Source: Agelaius tricolor | Taxonomy: Eukaryota > Chordata > Aves > Passeriformes > Icteridae | NCBI GenBank assembly: GCA_023055355.1 | Contig: JALJCS010000015.1 | Span: 11,845,501-11,909,500, forward strand | Direction: 5' to 3' | Length of the DNA: 64,000 nt | Shown here: positions 24,179 to 37,362 of the stretch, piece by piece | Layout: each line of letters starts with the position of its first letter | Numbering within the stretch: position 1 is the stretch's first letter | Program-made: the position numbers and the translations under genes | Notes under the pieces: model-generated | The model's database searches: none | What the model was told of the DNA's origin: nothing | What the model saw: only the letters and a program-made list of their open reading frames with translations

Positions 24179-27100
24179 CACCTTCCCACACAGCACTATC
24201 CCATTAAGAATACTTTCATTTGATTAGACTGATCCATTGGCTCCCAGTCCATATTATTTAACCCTCAAACCATTATGCCCTATTGAAAATAATTGGTAAT
24301 GACAGTTTCAGGTTTAATATTTAATACAGTGGTTAAATGGAGTCGTACTGTTTGTGGTTATAGTTTCCATTGACTAATAAGCAAGTTAGAGAGCAAAATG
24401 CATTTTTCTTCAGCTGCTACATTAGCAGTAAGCTAAACACCATGTTACTCATAAGAGCCTTAAACATTTTCAGAGAAATAGCTCCCAAAGCCAAGTCAAA
24501 TATTGCATTGATTTGTGGTTCACTTGTTTTCCTTCTCATTACTGGAGGACAGTCTTTTCAGGGGCTTTAAGGACTTGCTGCAAGGTGGATGGATGCACTG
24601 AAAGTCATCTCTTTGCATGCCAGGCCAACTCTCAAACACCTTCCTGCAGTGCCTTGTGCACGGGCTCCTCCTCCTGAGCAGCCGCAGGGGCAGGGAGCAG
24701 AGTCCTCTGACTGCCCCTGCCCATCCCACAGCAGCTGCTCTGTCCTCAGCCCCTCTGGGGGCTCTGCTGTGTGCCACTGACCCGGCCTGGCTTAGCACAA
24801 CCCACAAGGAAACCGAGATGGGACCTTCCTCACCCAACCAACGCCACTATCTCAGAGAAGAACCCTTCTGCGCTTTACTCCCTTTTCTGCACAAGAAAGG
24901 AGGAAGGTTCTGGAAGAGCAGGACTTGAGCAGCTGTGAGATATCTAAAAGTAATGACAAACATATGGAAGTTTGTCCTGCAAGGGCTCACCCACCTGTAC
25001 AAATTTTGGGTCAGGTTACCTGGTGTCTCGCCAATAGCTTCAAAAGAGCTTTATTTATTTACTCTAGCCAAGAATTTGGCGCTCTATTTTTTAATCTGCC
25101 CACATCTTTCACCTCCTCCTGTAGTGCTTGTTCTCCCAGGGCTTTTTTTTTTGCCATTAACACTCCCAGTGTTGGATGATTATTACATTAACAGGGATTC
25201 CAGCTGAGGGTGGGGCTCACTCCCAGCAAATTAGTCAGTGTGGATCCCACTCCTCCATGGCTTGGTTCCACCAGTATCTGAGCAGGCTTGTACATATTGC
25301 AGCTGCTGCTGTGATTTACTGGAAAGAGACCCCTTATGTGTCATTCATAAGCTGAGTGGATGAGACAGCAATGACACCCAAATACGTGAATTACAGAAAG
25401 AAAACAAACATTCCCTAACATGGTTTTATATTTTACCAGTGCCAGATGCTGCTTCTGCAAACCTTTCCTGCTTGCTCCTATGAGCTGAGCTTTTGTGCAC
25501 TACCTTGAGTGCAGGAGACTCAAAAGACTCTAGATACAATCAGAAGGACATTCCCAGAACTAGATCCTTCAAAGATTTGAGTACCTTCCCAGATGTGCTA
25601 GCTGCCCACCTCTATGATTTTATTCGGGACATATAAAGCACTCAGCCTTGGACTCTGAGTTTTTAGAAAAGGATTTGCCAGCACCAAAAAATTAGTATTG
25701 GAATTTGATCTTAAAATTCTTTACCACACTGAGACAGAGATGATTTGAAAAGGCCCATAGCATCATGATTTGGGGATGCCCATGGATCCTTTCAGAGATG
25801 AGGCCCCTAATTCCATAGCTGATACTTGAACTGAAGCCCAGATATATAGAGACATAACTCACATGCTTACAGTAGAGCCATTCCTCATCCAACCTCTACT
25901 ATAAGAGTACATTCAAATGAACTTCCTGAATTAGATGGTCAAGCCAGGTTAGCTTCACAGATTCTAAGGTGGGAGAGAAAGTGATTTACTGTCATTGAAG
26001 CTTCTGAGGTCACACATTATAATAGTAAGATAATTTACCAAAAAGGGAAATAAGATTACTGGGTGGACTCAATGCTTAAAATGGACTTAGCATTGGTTTT
26101 GAACTTATTTAGATGCATGACGGAGAAACACAGCTTTGTTTCCATTTATAAATGTCCAAAATGACAACCTGAATTTACACAAGTGCCTGACTTGACCAGT
26201 GCCAGGCTGACCTAATTGGTAACAGAAGGACCATATTCTTAGCTGAAATCTACAGACAGCATGGGCAGCTGTCAGGCAACCTGCCCCAACAGACTGTAGC
26301 ACTGGGTGGACTAAGCCAAGATGGAGAAATGCCTTATTAAGTCCCTCTGGTGCTCATTTGGGGCATGATTCTCCCATATATACCTGTGTGTAACCAGTGA
26401 TGTCCACAGACTCGTATTAGGGTAGGATTTTGGATTTATTTTTCCCTAACACCAAAAATTGAATAGCCCTACCTAGACTTCTCAAGAAAATAAGAGACAA
26501 TAGTTTGAGAATATTCCTGCAGTATTAAAAAGACTTACTGCAGATTGATACAGTTCCCAAAAGATTTCTTCTAAATTTCTTCTAGTTGGACATACAAGTG
26601 GTATAATTCTATAGCAGGGCTTGAAAGGAAAAAGTCAGTGTGAGAGGCCACCAATATTTCTTTTTGAGAAGTGTTCAGAGAGCAGCTGCAGTTGCTTCCC
26701 TGAATTTTGTCAGAAATGGGGGATTTTGTCAACTGCCCCAGGGTGTGTCACTCCCAAGGAAGCCAAGTGAGGCATGAGGGGTGAAGGCTGCACTCCCTGG
26801 AGAAGCTGCCTTGGGTGGCACGTCCTCTTCCCACTGCTCCCTGTTTGCTATCAGCACCTGATAACACAAGGGCTTCTGTGGCACCAAGCACAGCAGCAGG
26901 GGTGACCAGCTCCTCTTCAGGCAGGCCCAGTTTCCCCAGGCTTGCTGGAGAGCTTCTCAAAGCTGTATGCAGTTACTGACTTGCTTCTTAAGAATTCCCC
27001 CAGCACAAAGCCATGTAAAATAGAGTCAGCCAAGAACTGAAATCATTACTAAGTATAAATTATTTTATCTTTCATTTTTACCTATTCACACAGGGGAAAT

Positions 27101-27582
27101 GCACCTTGTGCACCATACAAATCCAATTTAAGCTCTGAGAATAAGGTCTAATTAGGACTTAAGTAGTATAGAGGCCGTTAGGCTGACCCTCTACACTGGG
27201 GTTAATTTCATCCAAAAGCTTTTCCAAGAGATAAGGAAACAATCTTTCATGTACAAAGTGCTTGAGGAAACCAAGAAACAGTAAAAGAATCTGCCTGCTT
27301 TGAAAGCTTTGTATCTCACCTCAACACTCAATAGAGAGATGTGTTGTGTTGATGTACTGTAGATTATACCTTACCCAAACGGTGAAGTTAAAAGAAAACA
27401 GGATCCCTTGACACTGTCTTAGACAACCCATAATACAGCACTATCATTAAATGAAGTTTACAAAAGGCTTCTATTTACATGTCTGCAGAAAATAGACCAG
27501 GGCACAGGATGCTGACTGCAGTGTAAATGTTAACTGAGGGACTGCAGGGCTCTGGCTGCGCCGTGGAAAACCGAGGGCAAAC

Positions 27583-27600
27583 AGGAGGAGGAGGAGGAGA
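27583..27600 (+). repeat. (GGA)n short tandem repeat
   Basis: A purine-only run of five GGA units on the plus strand. It is short and probably slippage-generated. Confidence 0.85.
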
Positions 27601-30530
27601 GAACGGGGCCCAAAGCAGCCCTGCATCCCAACAGCAGGCTGGCTTTCTGTGGAAAACAACTCCACCAAGCTACAGGAATGGAGGGCAAGAGCAGGATTAA
27701 AGGGAGGTATCTGGCAATTTAAAAGGTGGCTGTGAAAAAGTAGCTCAATGCTGAAAGAACGAGAGACAGGACTAGACGTAAATCACCCTCTTTGCTGCTG
27801 GCCTCCAGAAGAAGTGCCCAGAATTGGTGGTCAGAAGTTAAAAGAGATGGCCAGGCACATCTGTACCTTGAGAATGAAATGTTTTCATGGCAAAATCTCA
27901 CTGTTGTAAACACTTGGGCCAACCATATGTGTGGAAAAGTCTATGGTGTTCATGTTGGAAAGGTGAGGCTTCTCTATGGGCAAGTGAATGCACATCTGTT
28001 TTGCTTCTGGAGATGTTTGGAATTGGGAAAGAAGAAGGAAATCACAGTTCTAAACAGATGTATGGATAAAGAAGAAAAAAAATACCTTTCAGCAGGAAAT
28101 AGATGAATTCAGGTATATGTTAATTGCTTTGAATTTCAATAACAAAAAATGCAAAAGAAGAAAATATCTGAAAATAGTATTGGGGAGCAGAATATGACCA
28201 GCAAGAACCAAGACACCGAGCTTAGATTATTTACAGACCAAAGTTATTTTGGGCAGTGCTGTGTCCTTATTTTCTCTTCCTTCCAAAAACATTTCCAACA
28301 AGGCTGTGCATAAGGACTCCTGTCGAGGTGAATGCTATTTGGGACTTGACTGTTTGTTACCAACTGCTTTTACCCACACACTCAAATAACCCTAAAATGA
28401 CCTCTATTCATGACTAATCTAGGGCTGAATTGAAAGGACTGCCCTTGAGAGAAAGCTCTGCATTTCACAGCAACAGGCAGTGCCAGCCTGTGCTTCCCCC
28501 CAGTCAGCATGGCTGGGCCACTCACAGCCCCTGCAGCTCTTGCCTCCATGCACTGTATGGAACTTTGTGATGCCCAGGTTTGTCCTAAACACAAGATCCA
28601 TCATAATTTGACCCATTTTCAAGTTAAGACATCACTGTGAGAGGTGAAATTCAGCATTCCATTCTATTATGTTGCTGTTAAGACACAGCCCTGCACAGAG
28701 CTGCTGTGAACAGCTTCCCTCAGAGGAGCACTTTCCTGCAGGGCCTTTGCATCCTAGATGTGCTGTGTCACACATGCTCCAGTATCATGTGTAGCCACAC
28801 ATTGTCATTAACCACCCTTTAGCAGGTAATAGGGTGAAACATGTCAGTGAACCATAAACCCAGACTGATATAGAAGATAAATTGTAATGGCCCAGAAGTA
28901 GCTGTTACAGCCTTTCCTGTCAATACTTCACCTTTAAAAAAATTCCCTAAATACTTACTAATACTACCAGATGTAATGGCTGTCAATAACATTTACTTTA
29001 AATAGTCCCCAAACACATTACATAACCTGCATTTAAAAAGTCCATCTCGCCAATATTTGAAGGAAGTGCAGCAAGCTGCCCTGTCACCTCTGGTGAGCTC
29101 CTGGGAGCAATGCTGCTTTGCTTTTCCACATTAACCCCTCACTGCCTGACCCACCCCCTCCTGAAAGTTAAGGTGAGGATGAGAGAGGCAGAACTCTGGG
29201 TGTAGCTGCAAGATGTGTCAGGTTCAGTGGCAGAGCTGATGTCTGCTCCTGCTCCCTCCCCTTCAGACAAGGGCAATTGTCAAGCAGCACCATTTTGATG
29301 ATGGAGGCTGCAGTGTGGGCACACTGATGGCAATGAGTCAGGAAATTGGGGTGGGAATGGATGGGAAGGAGCAGCCCAGTGGGCTAGAGACCCCTCATGG
29401 CAGTTTCTTGGGCCAGTAATTGCTGTCACTACCAAGGACAGCAGCAAACCTGCATGGAGGCTCTGTCCTTGCTTTGTCCCATCCCTCAAACCATGGTTTT
29501 GTGTTTTAAATACCAGCACAGCAGTGCTACCACACAGAAGCTGTAAGTTGGCAGCTGGGTGATCTGAGCATGGATGCAACCCTGTGTGCATTGCCACTGC
29601 TGAAGGTTGCTTTTGGTTAGGAGGGCAAATGAGTGGCACATCTGTGATTACACAAAATAGGGATCAGGATAATTACTGGATTGCTTCAAGAGGGAGGCAG
29701 GAGGAATCATTTGTCACATCACAAACATTAACTGTCAGCGTTAATTACAGGTATTTATGTCTGCCACTTCTGGGATTAGCCAAGTAAGCACAGTGTGATG
29801 AAGAAGGGCATTGCTGAGGGAAGTGGAATCATGTTCCTTGGGGCAACAGCAGAGCCATAGGATAATCACAAGTGTCTTCCAGGTCTCATTCACCTCCTGT
29901 TCCTCTCTGGCAAAGCAACACTTTGCAGTTCAGTATGTCAACAGCACTGGGCAGAAAATAACTTGGCTGATACATCTAAAATTTTTAGATTTCACTCAAT
30001 GCTCCACAGTCTCCAAAGAAAGGGATGATACTAGACCTTTGAAAAAAGTGCCCTATGTATTATTCTACATTCAGAAGAGGTCATATGTCTAATCCTTCTG
30101 TTGGGAGCCAAGACCAAGACTTCTGCAATGTTGAAGGGCCTGGGACCAACATAGTCATATAAAGTCCTCTAAGTTTTTAGTGCAGCTGTTTCAAACTCAT
30201 CCAGATGTAGTTCCAGGTGTGGGAGGGCACAGCAGGAATAAAATCACACTCATGCCTGGATCTGCCAGCATATAAACCAGAGACAATTGTGACAGAAGCA
30301 TCACCCTTTACCAGGGCCATTCCTAAAGGAATCAATAATCTAACTAATTCAGAAGTCAGCATTTCCAAAACCTAGCAAGGAGCAGTGGCAACGGGACAAG
30401 TTAAAGAAGGATGTGGATATGATTTGTTGAGTGCCAGAAGCAGGAGATACCAAAATATTTTGAGGAAAAGTGGGGAGAGCGGTTGGGGCAGAGGGCAGGA
30501 GCTGGACCCCAGGGATGGGCACTCCTGGAT

Positions 30531-30550
30531 GCCAGGTACTGGTACCTGGC
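30531..30550. repeat. Short perfect palindrome
   Basis: Nine-base arms (GCCAGGTAC and GTACCTGGC) are separated by TG. This could be a chance palindrome in 64 kb. The E-box-like CAGGTA/TACCTG halves resemble ZEB/SNAI-type sites, but no function can be claimed. Confidence 0.7.
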
Positions 30551-33500
30551 CTGAGCACTCACTGGGCTCTGGGGCACTGCTCAGCCCCAATCCAGGGGAA
30601 GAGTGAGTTACTAACCCCCACACAGATAACTTCACTAGAGGTGAAGGTGTGCACAGCTGACCGTATTTACACACATTTACAGATCGAGTCTTATATGTAC
30701 TCCTTCTCTCCAGACTAAGTCAACTAAAAAATACTCTTAGGGTTGTTCTGAGCCTACACATGTCCATTTGCTACAAAATTATAGATGGAGGCTGTGAGGG
30801 TGCAACTTCACTTGTGGCATTGTCTCTAGGTCACTCAAATCTTCAGAAATGGCTGTACAGTTCTTGTAAAAAGGAATATCAGAGAAAGAACAATACTAAG
30901 AACTATCATATCCCCATAATAATTCATCAATAAAGGCTTTCTTGATGCCACAAGTCAATGTTGTATTTTTCTATTTCATCTTCCTAACATCCTTTAGGTG
31001 AGAGCAGGGGATGCACATTGTCCCATCTCTGTAGTAAATGCCCCAAACCAGTGTTAGCTCTACAATAAAGACCAAGAATACTGAGTTACCATCACAGGAT
31101 GACTGTTATTGTTTTGGGAGATCTCTTCAACTCAGGTCTTTGAAATGGGAATATTTCAAATTGCATTTTAAGAGATTCAAGTCTTCCTGGCAAAGCACAG
31201 TTTGTAGGCAGAGGTGCTGCCTTTCACTACACTGATGCAATCTAAAAGGCTTTAGTGCAAACAGGGATCTTGGTGAAATGGCAGCAGAACCTTCCATGGA
31301 TGAGAGCAGTACAAGACTGCTCATTTGCACTGCATCTGCAGGAATATGAACAAACTATCCCTCTTCTGGTGTAGGCAGTGGTAACTATTTATACTGGAAG
31401 AGGTGTAGTTTGAAGGATGCCTGCTAGCATCCTTCTGGAAGAGCATTAGTTTGAAACGCTCACTGATTGTAAGCTTGCAGTATGACAAAGGTACTGAGAA
31501 AGCTCAGATGACAATTCCTCCCTAATCTAGATCTGAACATTCTCTGCTACTTTAATGAGCTAATTAATCATATCCTGAGACTTCTATTTTTTCTTATAAA
31601 TCTTGAAAATGATGAATATAGTGTGAATCAGTCATTTGCAAATTTATTGTCTGAACTAGCACTTCAGTGCCTTTTAGTACCAAGGCACTGCTGGAAATAA
31701 AGATGCACTTCTGAAAGAGTTAAATAAAGCAGGGTCAATTATCACTGGAATGCTAACCAGAACTCTCTAGGGCAAGATAAATCAATAGTAAATACCATCT
31801 TACTAGGAAAGTGTGTGTCATTTTCAGTTCAGTGTACTGGAGAGCACATTGCCCTGTTAAAGTAAGAATTGTAATAATATCTTGGCATGTAGTAGAAATA
31901 GCAGTAGGTGAAGTTTCCTCCATGAAGCCAAGAAGTGATGCAATGGCAGCTTGTATGGCTATAATTGCATATTTTGCTAGAATCAAAAATAAGGGTTTTA
32001 ATGTATTATTAAATTCTTTGCTTGGAGGCAGGCATCCACACACCTGCAATTATTTTAATTGCATGTTCCAGATTTTTTTGTTTTTCAGAATTTTATGACA
32101 GAAGCTGAAGTTAAAATTAATACCTCTCAATGTACTTTCCTGAGTTTCAGTAATAAGTTCTTCTCTTTGAGTAATGGAGTGGTTTATTCAGTGTGTTATA
32201 TTTTTAGTTTTATGGAAAGGTTTCGGAAAACATTGTGCCAAACAAAATACACGTGGTAACCAGTATTCAAACTACCATAAATGAGTCTGGAGAGCAGAAA
32301 AGAACAAGTTTGGAAGATGAAGACATCACTACAGTCCAGGAAGGGGTGACAGTGGATTCACACATTGCAGCTTCTGGAGTCCTTCTGGAACTGTGTCTCT
32401 AAAGACAGGGAAGAGAAGCAGTGGCTAAAGTGCAAGTAGGGGATTGGCTCTGTGCACGTGGTACCTGCTCATGGCAGGCCAATACCTGGTTTGCAGCGTG
32501 TTCCTGCTCTGCAGTGAGGTTTCATATGCACTCTAAGGCTGTAGCTTTTCTCACAACTGAGTGGCCATGGGAGGGACAAAATCCTTCTCTCAGCACACAG
32601 TGCTCTCTGTGCTTAACATGGAGCATCTGACAGTACACACATCCCACCTGAATTCCTGGGAAGGTCTGGTGGAGCTTTTTACGACCACTTAGCCTCTGTT
32701 CCTGATTCTGCTGCTGAATTCCATGATCTGCAGAATACCAGGCTGCTTTTCCTTCCCAAAATCTCCTGCTGGATCCCTCAGACTGACATTTCCCCAGACC
32801 TCACCAACAGATATCTTTCACTCCTCTGCATCAGCAGATCACAAGGACTATCAGGATCTGTTTAATTTCACTGACACCAGTGGTATTTCTCCTGATTTAT
32901 AGCAAAACTAAGTGCAGTGGGAATTGGAGCTGAGCTCTGGGGGGGTCACACACATTGCCATTTGCCACCCCTTCCCACTGGGGCAGGAGGCTGGATAGCA
33001 AGTGCTCATATTCTCATGGCAAGGACACCTCCTCTTAGGGAAAATATTCATATATACCCAAATCTTGACTTTCATTAAGCTTAATGCATTTCCAGCCAAT
33101 TGCATTTGATAGAAAGCCTTTCCCAGGTAGTATTTAAGCTCATCAAGAACACTAATCAATGGCTGGTAGTTAAATGCATTCTTAACTTTTTATGTGCATT
33201 GTCCTTGTGCCATGTGATGTGATGTCTTTATAACAAGATCATTAGGGAGAATCACAAAGATTAATAAAAATACAAGGAGAATTGGACGCAAGGGGTTCCA
33301 TTAAATAGAGCAGGATTACAGAAAAATGAGGCTCTGTGGTATTCTGAGTTGTAAGATTTTAAGTGGGTTTTTGCTATGTTCTATTGTTTGTTGGTCTTTT
33401 TCTTAGTTCTTCCTTTTACAGCTGTGCTGAGCTCATGCAAAATAGGCTGGTACCAGGGCAAACCTAGACTTGGGAGGAGAAAAAAGCTCATGTTCCCAAA

Positions 33501-35220
33501 CTGTTGTGTTCCTATCCTCCCTCCTGGAAAGAATACGAAACCAGGACTTAAAATAAAAGGCAGAAGTTCTAAACAACCCCTTTGACTGCTTTTATCCAAA
33601 GACAGAGAGTTTTGAGCTGAAAAATTCCATTGATCTATCAATATGTTGCTTAGAGAAGAGTGAGAGAGGAGACTGCATTTATTTCAGGAAGATAAGCTCT
33701 ATTTAAAAACAGAGTAGCCAGCTTGAGGCTGAGCTCCACACACTGGCTCTGCCCACTACAGGGTGTAAAAGCTCAGGAACAAGCAGTTCCAGCATGAGGA
33801 GCAGCAATCCCTGGTGGATGGAGCCTTTCTGGGGCAAGTCACCACATCCCCCTGTGCCTCGGGTTCCCAGTGTGAAATGAGGAATTCTCCCCTTTTGTCT
33901 TTATTCAAAATTCTACAACTTGTTACGTCTCTTGGCACATGTTACACAGGATAAACACAATGAGGCCAGAACTAGTTCTGGAGCCTGCAAATATCAGTGG
34001 AAACAAGATACTAATAACTTATTCACAAGCAATAAGGGCAGTCTAGCAATCTAGTAGTGACTTGTGCCTTGGTTTGGGGTATAGATTTAAGAATTAACTC
34101 TTTCAGCATTTTAATAAACTTGATGGGTTTATTTTTCTCTATTTTTCACAGAAAATCCTCTACACTATTTCCTTGTTTTAGTGAAGCCTTAGCTAGTCTG
34201 TGCTAGCTCTGCTGACCTGGGAACAAGCTTCAGCAGTCTTTAAGGCACCCAATATTAACATGAAAGTCTGTAATCACATCTTCCCAGCTGTTAGAGCCCA
34301 CAGTGTCACTGGGAGTTTGCATGGCTAAAACAGAATTTGCTGTATAATCCACATGCTGTACTGTTCATGCATGGTAATTATGTATAACAAAATCCATAAG
34401 AAAGGAAGCAGCTACATATAGTCTGCTTTAAAGTGTGGAGGGAAGGACTTATTTTTACTATCCAAAGAAACCAGCTAAAAGGAAATTTTTTCCATACTTT
34501 TTTCATGATTAGCAACCACTAAACCATCAGTGGCCCCAAATTTCACAAGGCACTTTCTGAGTACCCTTCCTATCTCAGATGATCAACAATTGACCTCTTC
34601 CAGCCAGCAGATACAAAGTTCTGAGTTACAGCTGTTGTCTTTAGAGAGCAAATCTTCTACTGTATTCATAATAAAACTTACAGGCCCACATGCTGGGAAG
34701 AAGGTGGTATAGAGGTGCCAGAGCACAGAATGACCTCAATTTCTGAGTGCCAGCATCCTGCAACTGCTGCACACCCACTCCTGTGTAATCTGTGGCCCAC
34801 AAAAGATCTTCTTTCCATGCAGAGAGAGATCTATGACCAGCTTTCCAATTTGACATAACTTATGAAATACTTCTTCATGGAAAATTTAGACAAAACAAAA
34901 CTGTCACTGTTATATTTCCTACCATCTTACCTCTGCCTTTTTAGTATCTCATGGAAGTGGTAATTTGGGTGCCTAATTTAATTCTGTGGTCAGCATCTCT
35001 TAAAATGTATTGCTTCTGAGACATTGAAAGCTAAGCAAAAAGAGTCTTGTCATAGTAGAGGAAACCTGAGCACAGCCCCAAAAATGCAGCAGATATTCTT
35101 ATGTATATAAGAATTAAGTGAAGCAGACTTTCCACTAGGCTCTGAGAGTAGGCTTAAAAAGCAAAAATAGAATTGGGAAGAAAATTGAGTTTCTGGGGCA
35201 AGATTTTGCGTCCCTAGCCT

Positions 35221-35290
35221 CAAAAACCCCCAAAAAACCCAAACAAAAAAAAGTCCACAAAACCACCCTCAAAACCCTATCCAAAACCCA
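35221..35290 (-). repeat. A/C-rich low-complexity tract, G4-prone on the minus strand
   Basis: Five C runs of three to five bases (35227-35231, 35238-35240, 35266-35268, 35275-35277 and 35287-35289) sit in A-rich sequence. On the minus strand these become G runs spaced by T-rich loops, a pattern compatible with a G-quadruplex, although the gap between the second and third runs is long. It is not a telomeric repeat, because the unit is irregular. Confidence 0.7.
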
Positions 35291-35423
35291 ATTCAGGTTT
35301 CTGAGGGAAAGTGTTACAAGTATTTTTTATATCACTACCTAGTTGTGATAAATCACAATAAAACCCTGATACAGGGAAAATCAGAGGTTCTTAGGACCTG
35401 CTTTTCTTTTAGGCCTCGTAAGG

Positions 35424-35481
35424 ACTAACTCAATATCTCATTTGCCTTTACTTCCCTGTTTCCAAGCTGTGCCTTGCTCCC
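35424..35481. repeat. Dispersed repeat copy 1 (unnamed family)
   Basis: This segment aligns with 37304-37362 over about 60 bases. Both copies share ACTAACTCA, then ATATCTCATTT, then ACTTC-CTG-TTCCAA, then TG-CTTTG-like words, with two small indels (TCTCG absent here, extra GCCTT-like bases here). Similarity fades on both sides. I do not recognise the family. It may be part of an old transposon or a diverged local duplication. Confidence 0.55.
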
Positions 35482-37025
35482 CAAAGCCCCAGCTCCCCAC
35501 CTAAACTCTCCTGTCTTTGGAGCAGAAAGGGGCAGGGAAAAGAAGCAGCCTTCAGCAGAGAAATGGAGCATTCAGCAGGCGACAGCCTGGTGCTCGTGCT
35601 TTTGAGGCTGCTCCTGGGACTCTGGCATTGCCCAACAGGAATATTTCTGCTTTGTTTAACACAGTGAAAAAACATCAGTCGACACTGTAATGTTAAGAGT
35701 GGTGGATGCAAGTACGACCGATAAACAAACACGTCTTTGTTTTAATAGTGGGGAGTGACTTATCATAGTTAATTATAGGAATTTACAGCTATTTATGTGA
35801 ACTCAAGAAAGCAGAAAACATTCATTTGTTGGTAGTGTAACTGCTGGGTGGAGGCAGCCCAGATGCATGGAGATGAATGCTAGACTGTATCTTGTTTGCC
35901 TTGTTATGCACAACTTTACTATGTAAATTTGAACTTCAGTGAGTAGCTACTTGGCACATTAGAATGTATAATTACAGACACACAAAAAACCCATGGAAAG
36001 TGACATTTAAAACATTGTTTCTTTGTCACATATCAGTTAAATATAGAAAAAAACCCCCCATATTTACTTTAATCCGCAGTAGACACTTGGTCTCGCACCT
36101 GCTGCTCACATGCAAAATATGTCATTATCACTCAGTGTCCATTCTCTTACACAGAGAAAACAAAGTCACTTTGGTTCAGTTTTGTCTCACTTCAAGCCTC
36201 AGAGGAGCTGCACTTACAGTGGAATGTTAAGCAGAAAACAAAACCAAAATAGCACGACACCAACCGCAGTTCATTTGCAGGGGGAAAAAAAAGGCTGCTC
36301 TTGTGCACATTCAATAATTATCCCAAACCAATTATGATATGATGGAATGAACTCCAGAATCAACATTTCCCCACTTTTGAAAGACAGAGCAGTGCTACTG
36401 ATACACCACTGTCAGCATTAGCAGTCACACCACTGCTGCAGAAAGGGCTTGGCTGCAGCACAGAGCTGGCGGGGCCAAGGAGCGCGTGCTCCCCACACAC
36501 TGCTGCCACATAGGGAGCAGTATGTCCCACATATTTCTTCTGGACAGGAATCGTTGTGAACAATTATTTAAAACACATAAACCATCAGTTTCCAAGGACC
36601 ACCAGATCTTCTGCTAGGGAGGACCCAAAAGCATTCCTGGCTCTGTAAGGACAAGTTTCAGCGAGCAATCGCCTACATCTAAAACCCTTCGATATATAAA
36701 TAATTCCCTAGTACTGCAGTGGCTACCTGCACCATATCCTGTCAATGCATTTATCCAGACCTCCTGGAAGAAGTGAAATTTATTATTTTTCAGAGGGAAG
36801 ACTAAAGCAGAGAGGCATTAAGGATGGAGTGGATTGTTTGAAGCAGCACAAGAGCAGACTCCCCAAGCTGACACTGACCTAACCTCATCCTCTGTGGCAA
36901 TGTGCAGCTGTGACAGCTCGTGCTCACAGACATGAGCCTGGCTGGGTTCAAGTTGGGCTCTTTATGAAATCAGACTCTCAGCAGGGTTTGACTGCATGCT
37001 GGGGAGCAGTGCAAGAGACAGTTCC
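35482..37025. other. Non-coding tract, no gene recognised
   Basis: Non-coding sequence between the two dispersed repeat copies. It has a short A7C6 run near 36050 and mildly GC-rich stretches (36440-36510, 36850-36970). I recognise no gene or repeat family. Confidence 0.65.
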
Positions 37026-37120
37026 ATCCCCACTGTGGGCACAGACATGGCCCCTGTGACTTGCCCAGGATTACACCCAGGGAAGCTGTGCAAGGAAAAG
37101 AGGTGAACCAGAATTTTCAG
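37026..37120 (+). repeat. MIR-like SINE relic
   Basis: The segment CTGTGACTTGCCCAGGATTA with the following ACACCCAGGGAAGCTG resembles the conserved 3' half of MIR/CORE-SINE elements ('aacttgcccaaggtcacacagct'). A CCCCACTGTGGGCACAGA stretch upstream fits the preceding MIR region loosely. The match is from memory of the family and highly diverged. MIR copies are old enough to be present in birds. A RepeatMasker run would settle it. Confidence 0.42.
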
Positions 37121-37303
37121 GGAAGCATTGGATCACCTTTCTTCCCACAAAAACAGCATTCATATTTGACAAGATCTTGCAAATTTTCCACCAAGGAGTG
37201 TAGGGACTCAGGGTGTTGCAACCTGGATGCTGCAATCTAATATAATTTTGCTTAAAAAATTCAAATAACCCTCATCCCAAGCCCATGTTTCTCCCAGCAA
37301 ATA

Positions 37304-37362
37304 ACTAACTCATCTCGATATCTCATTTACTTCTCTGCTTCCAAACCATGCTTTGTTCACCA
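37304..37362. repeat. Dispersed repeat copy 2 (unnamed family)
   Basis: Partner of 35424-35481, in the same orientation about 1.88 kb away. It carries a TCTCG insertion relative to copy 1 and several substitutions, so the pair is old. The function and family are unknown. Confidence 0.55.

Larger units (their letters stand above)
24179..35218. other. Non-coding tract, no gene recognised
   Basis: About 11 kb of generic non-coding sequence. Slightly GC-richer patches at about 24610-24800, 27540-27660, 29060-29420 and 30480-30600 carry longer chance open frames. Simple repeats include T10 at 25143-25152 and a GGA run at 27583-27600. A perfect 9-bp-arm palindrome lies at 30531-30550. I found no named interspersed repeat, no splice-bounded exon and no RNA gene. 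Confidence 0.7.

Noticed and set aside
35221..35290. Interstitial telomeric repeat
   Set aside because: The unit is irregular and A-rich. No run of TTAGGG/CCCTAA units is present.
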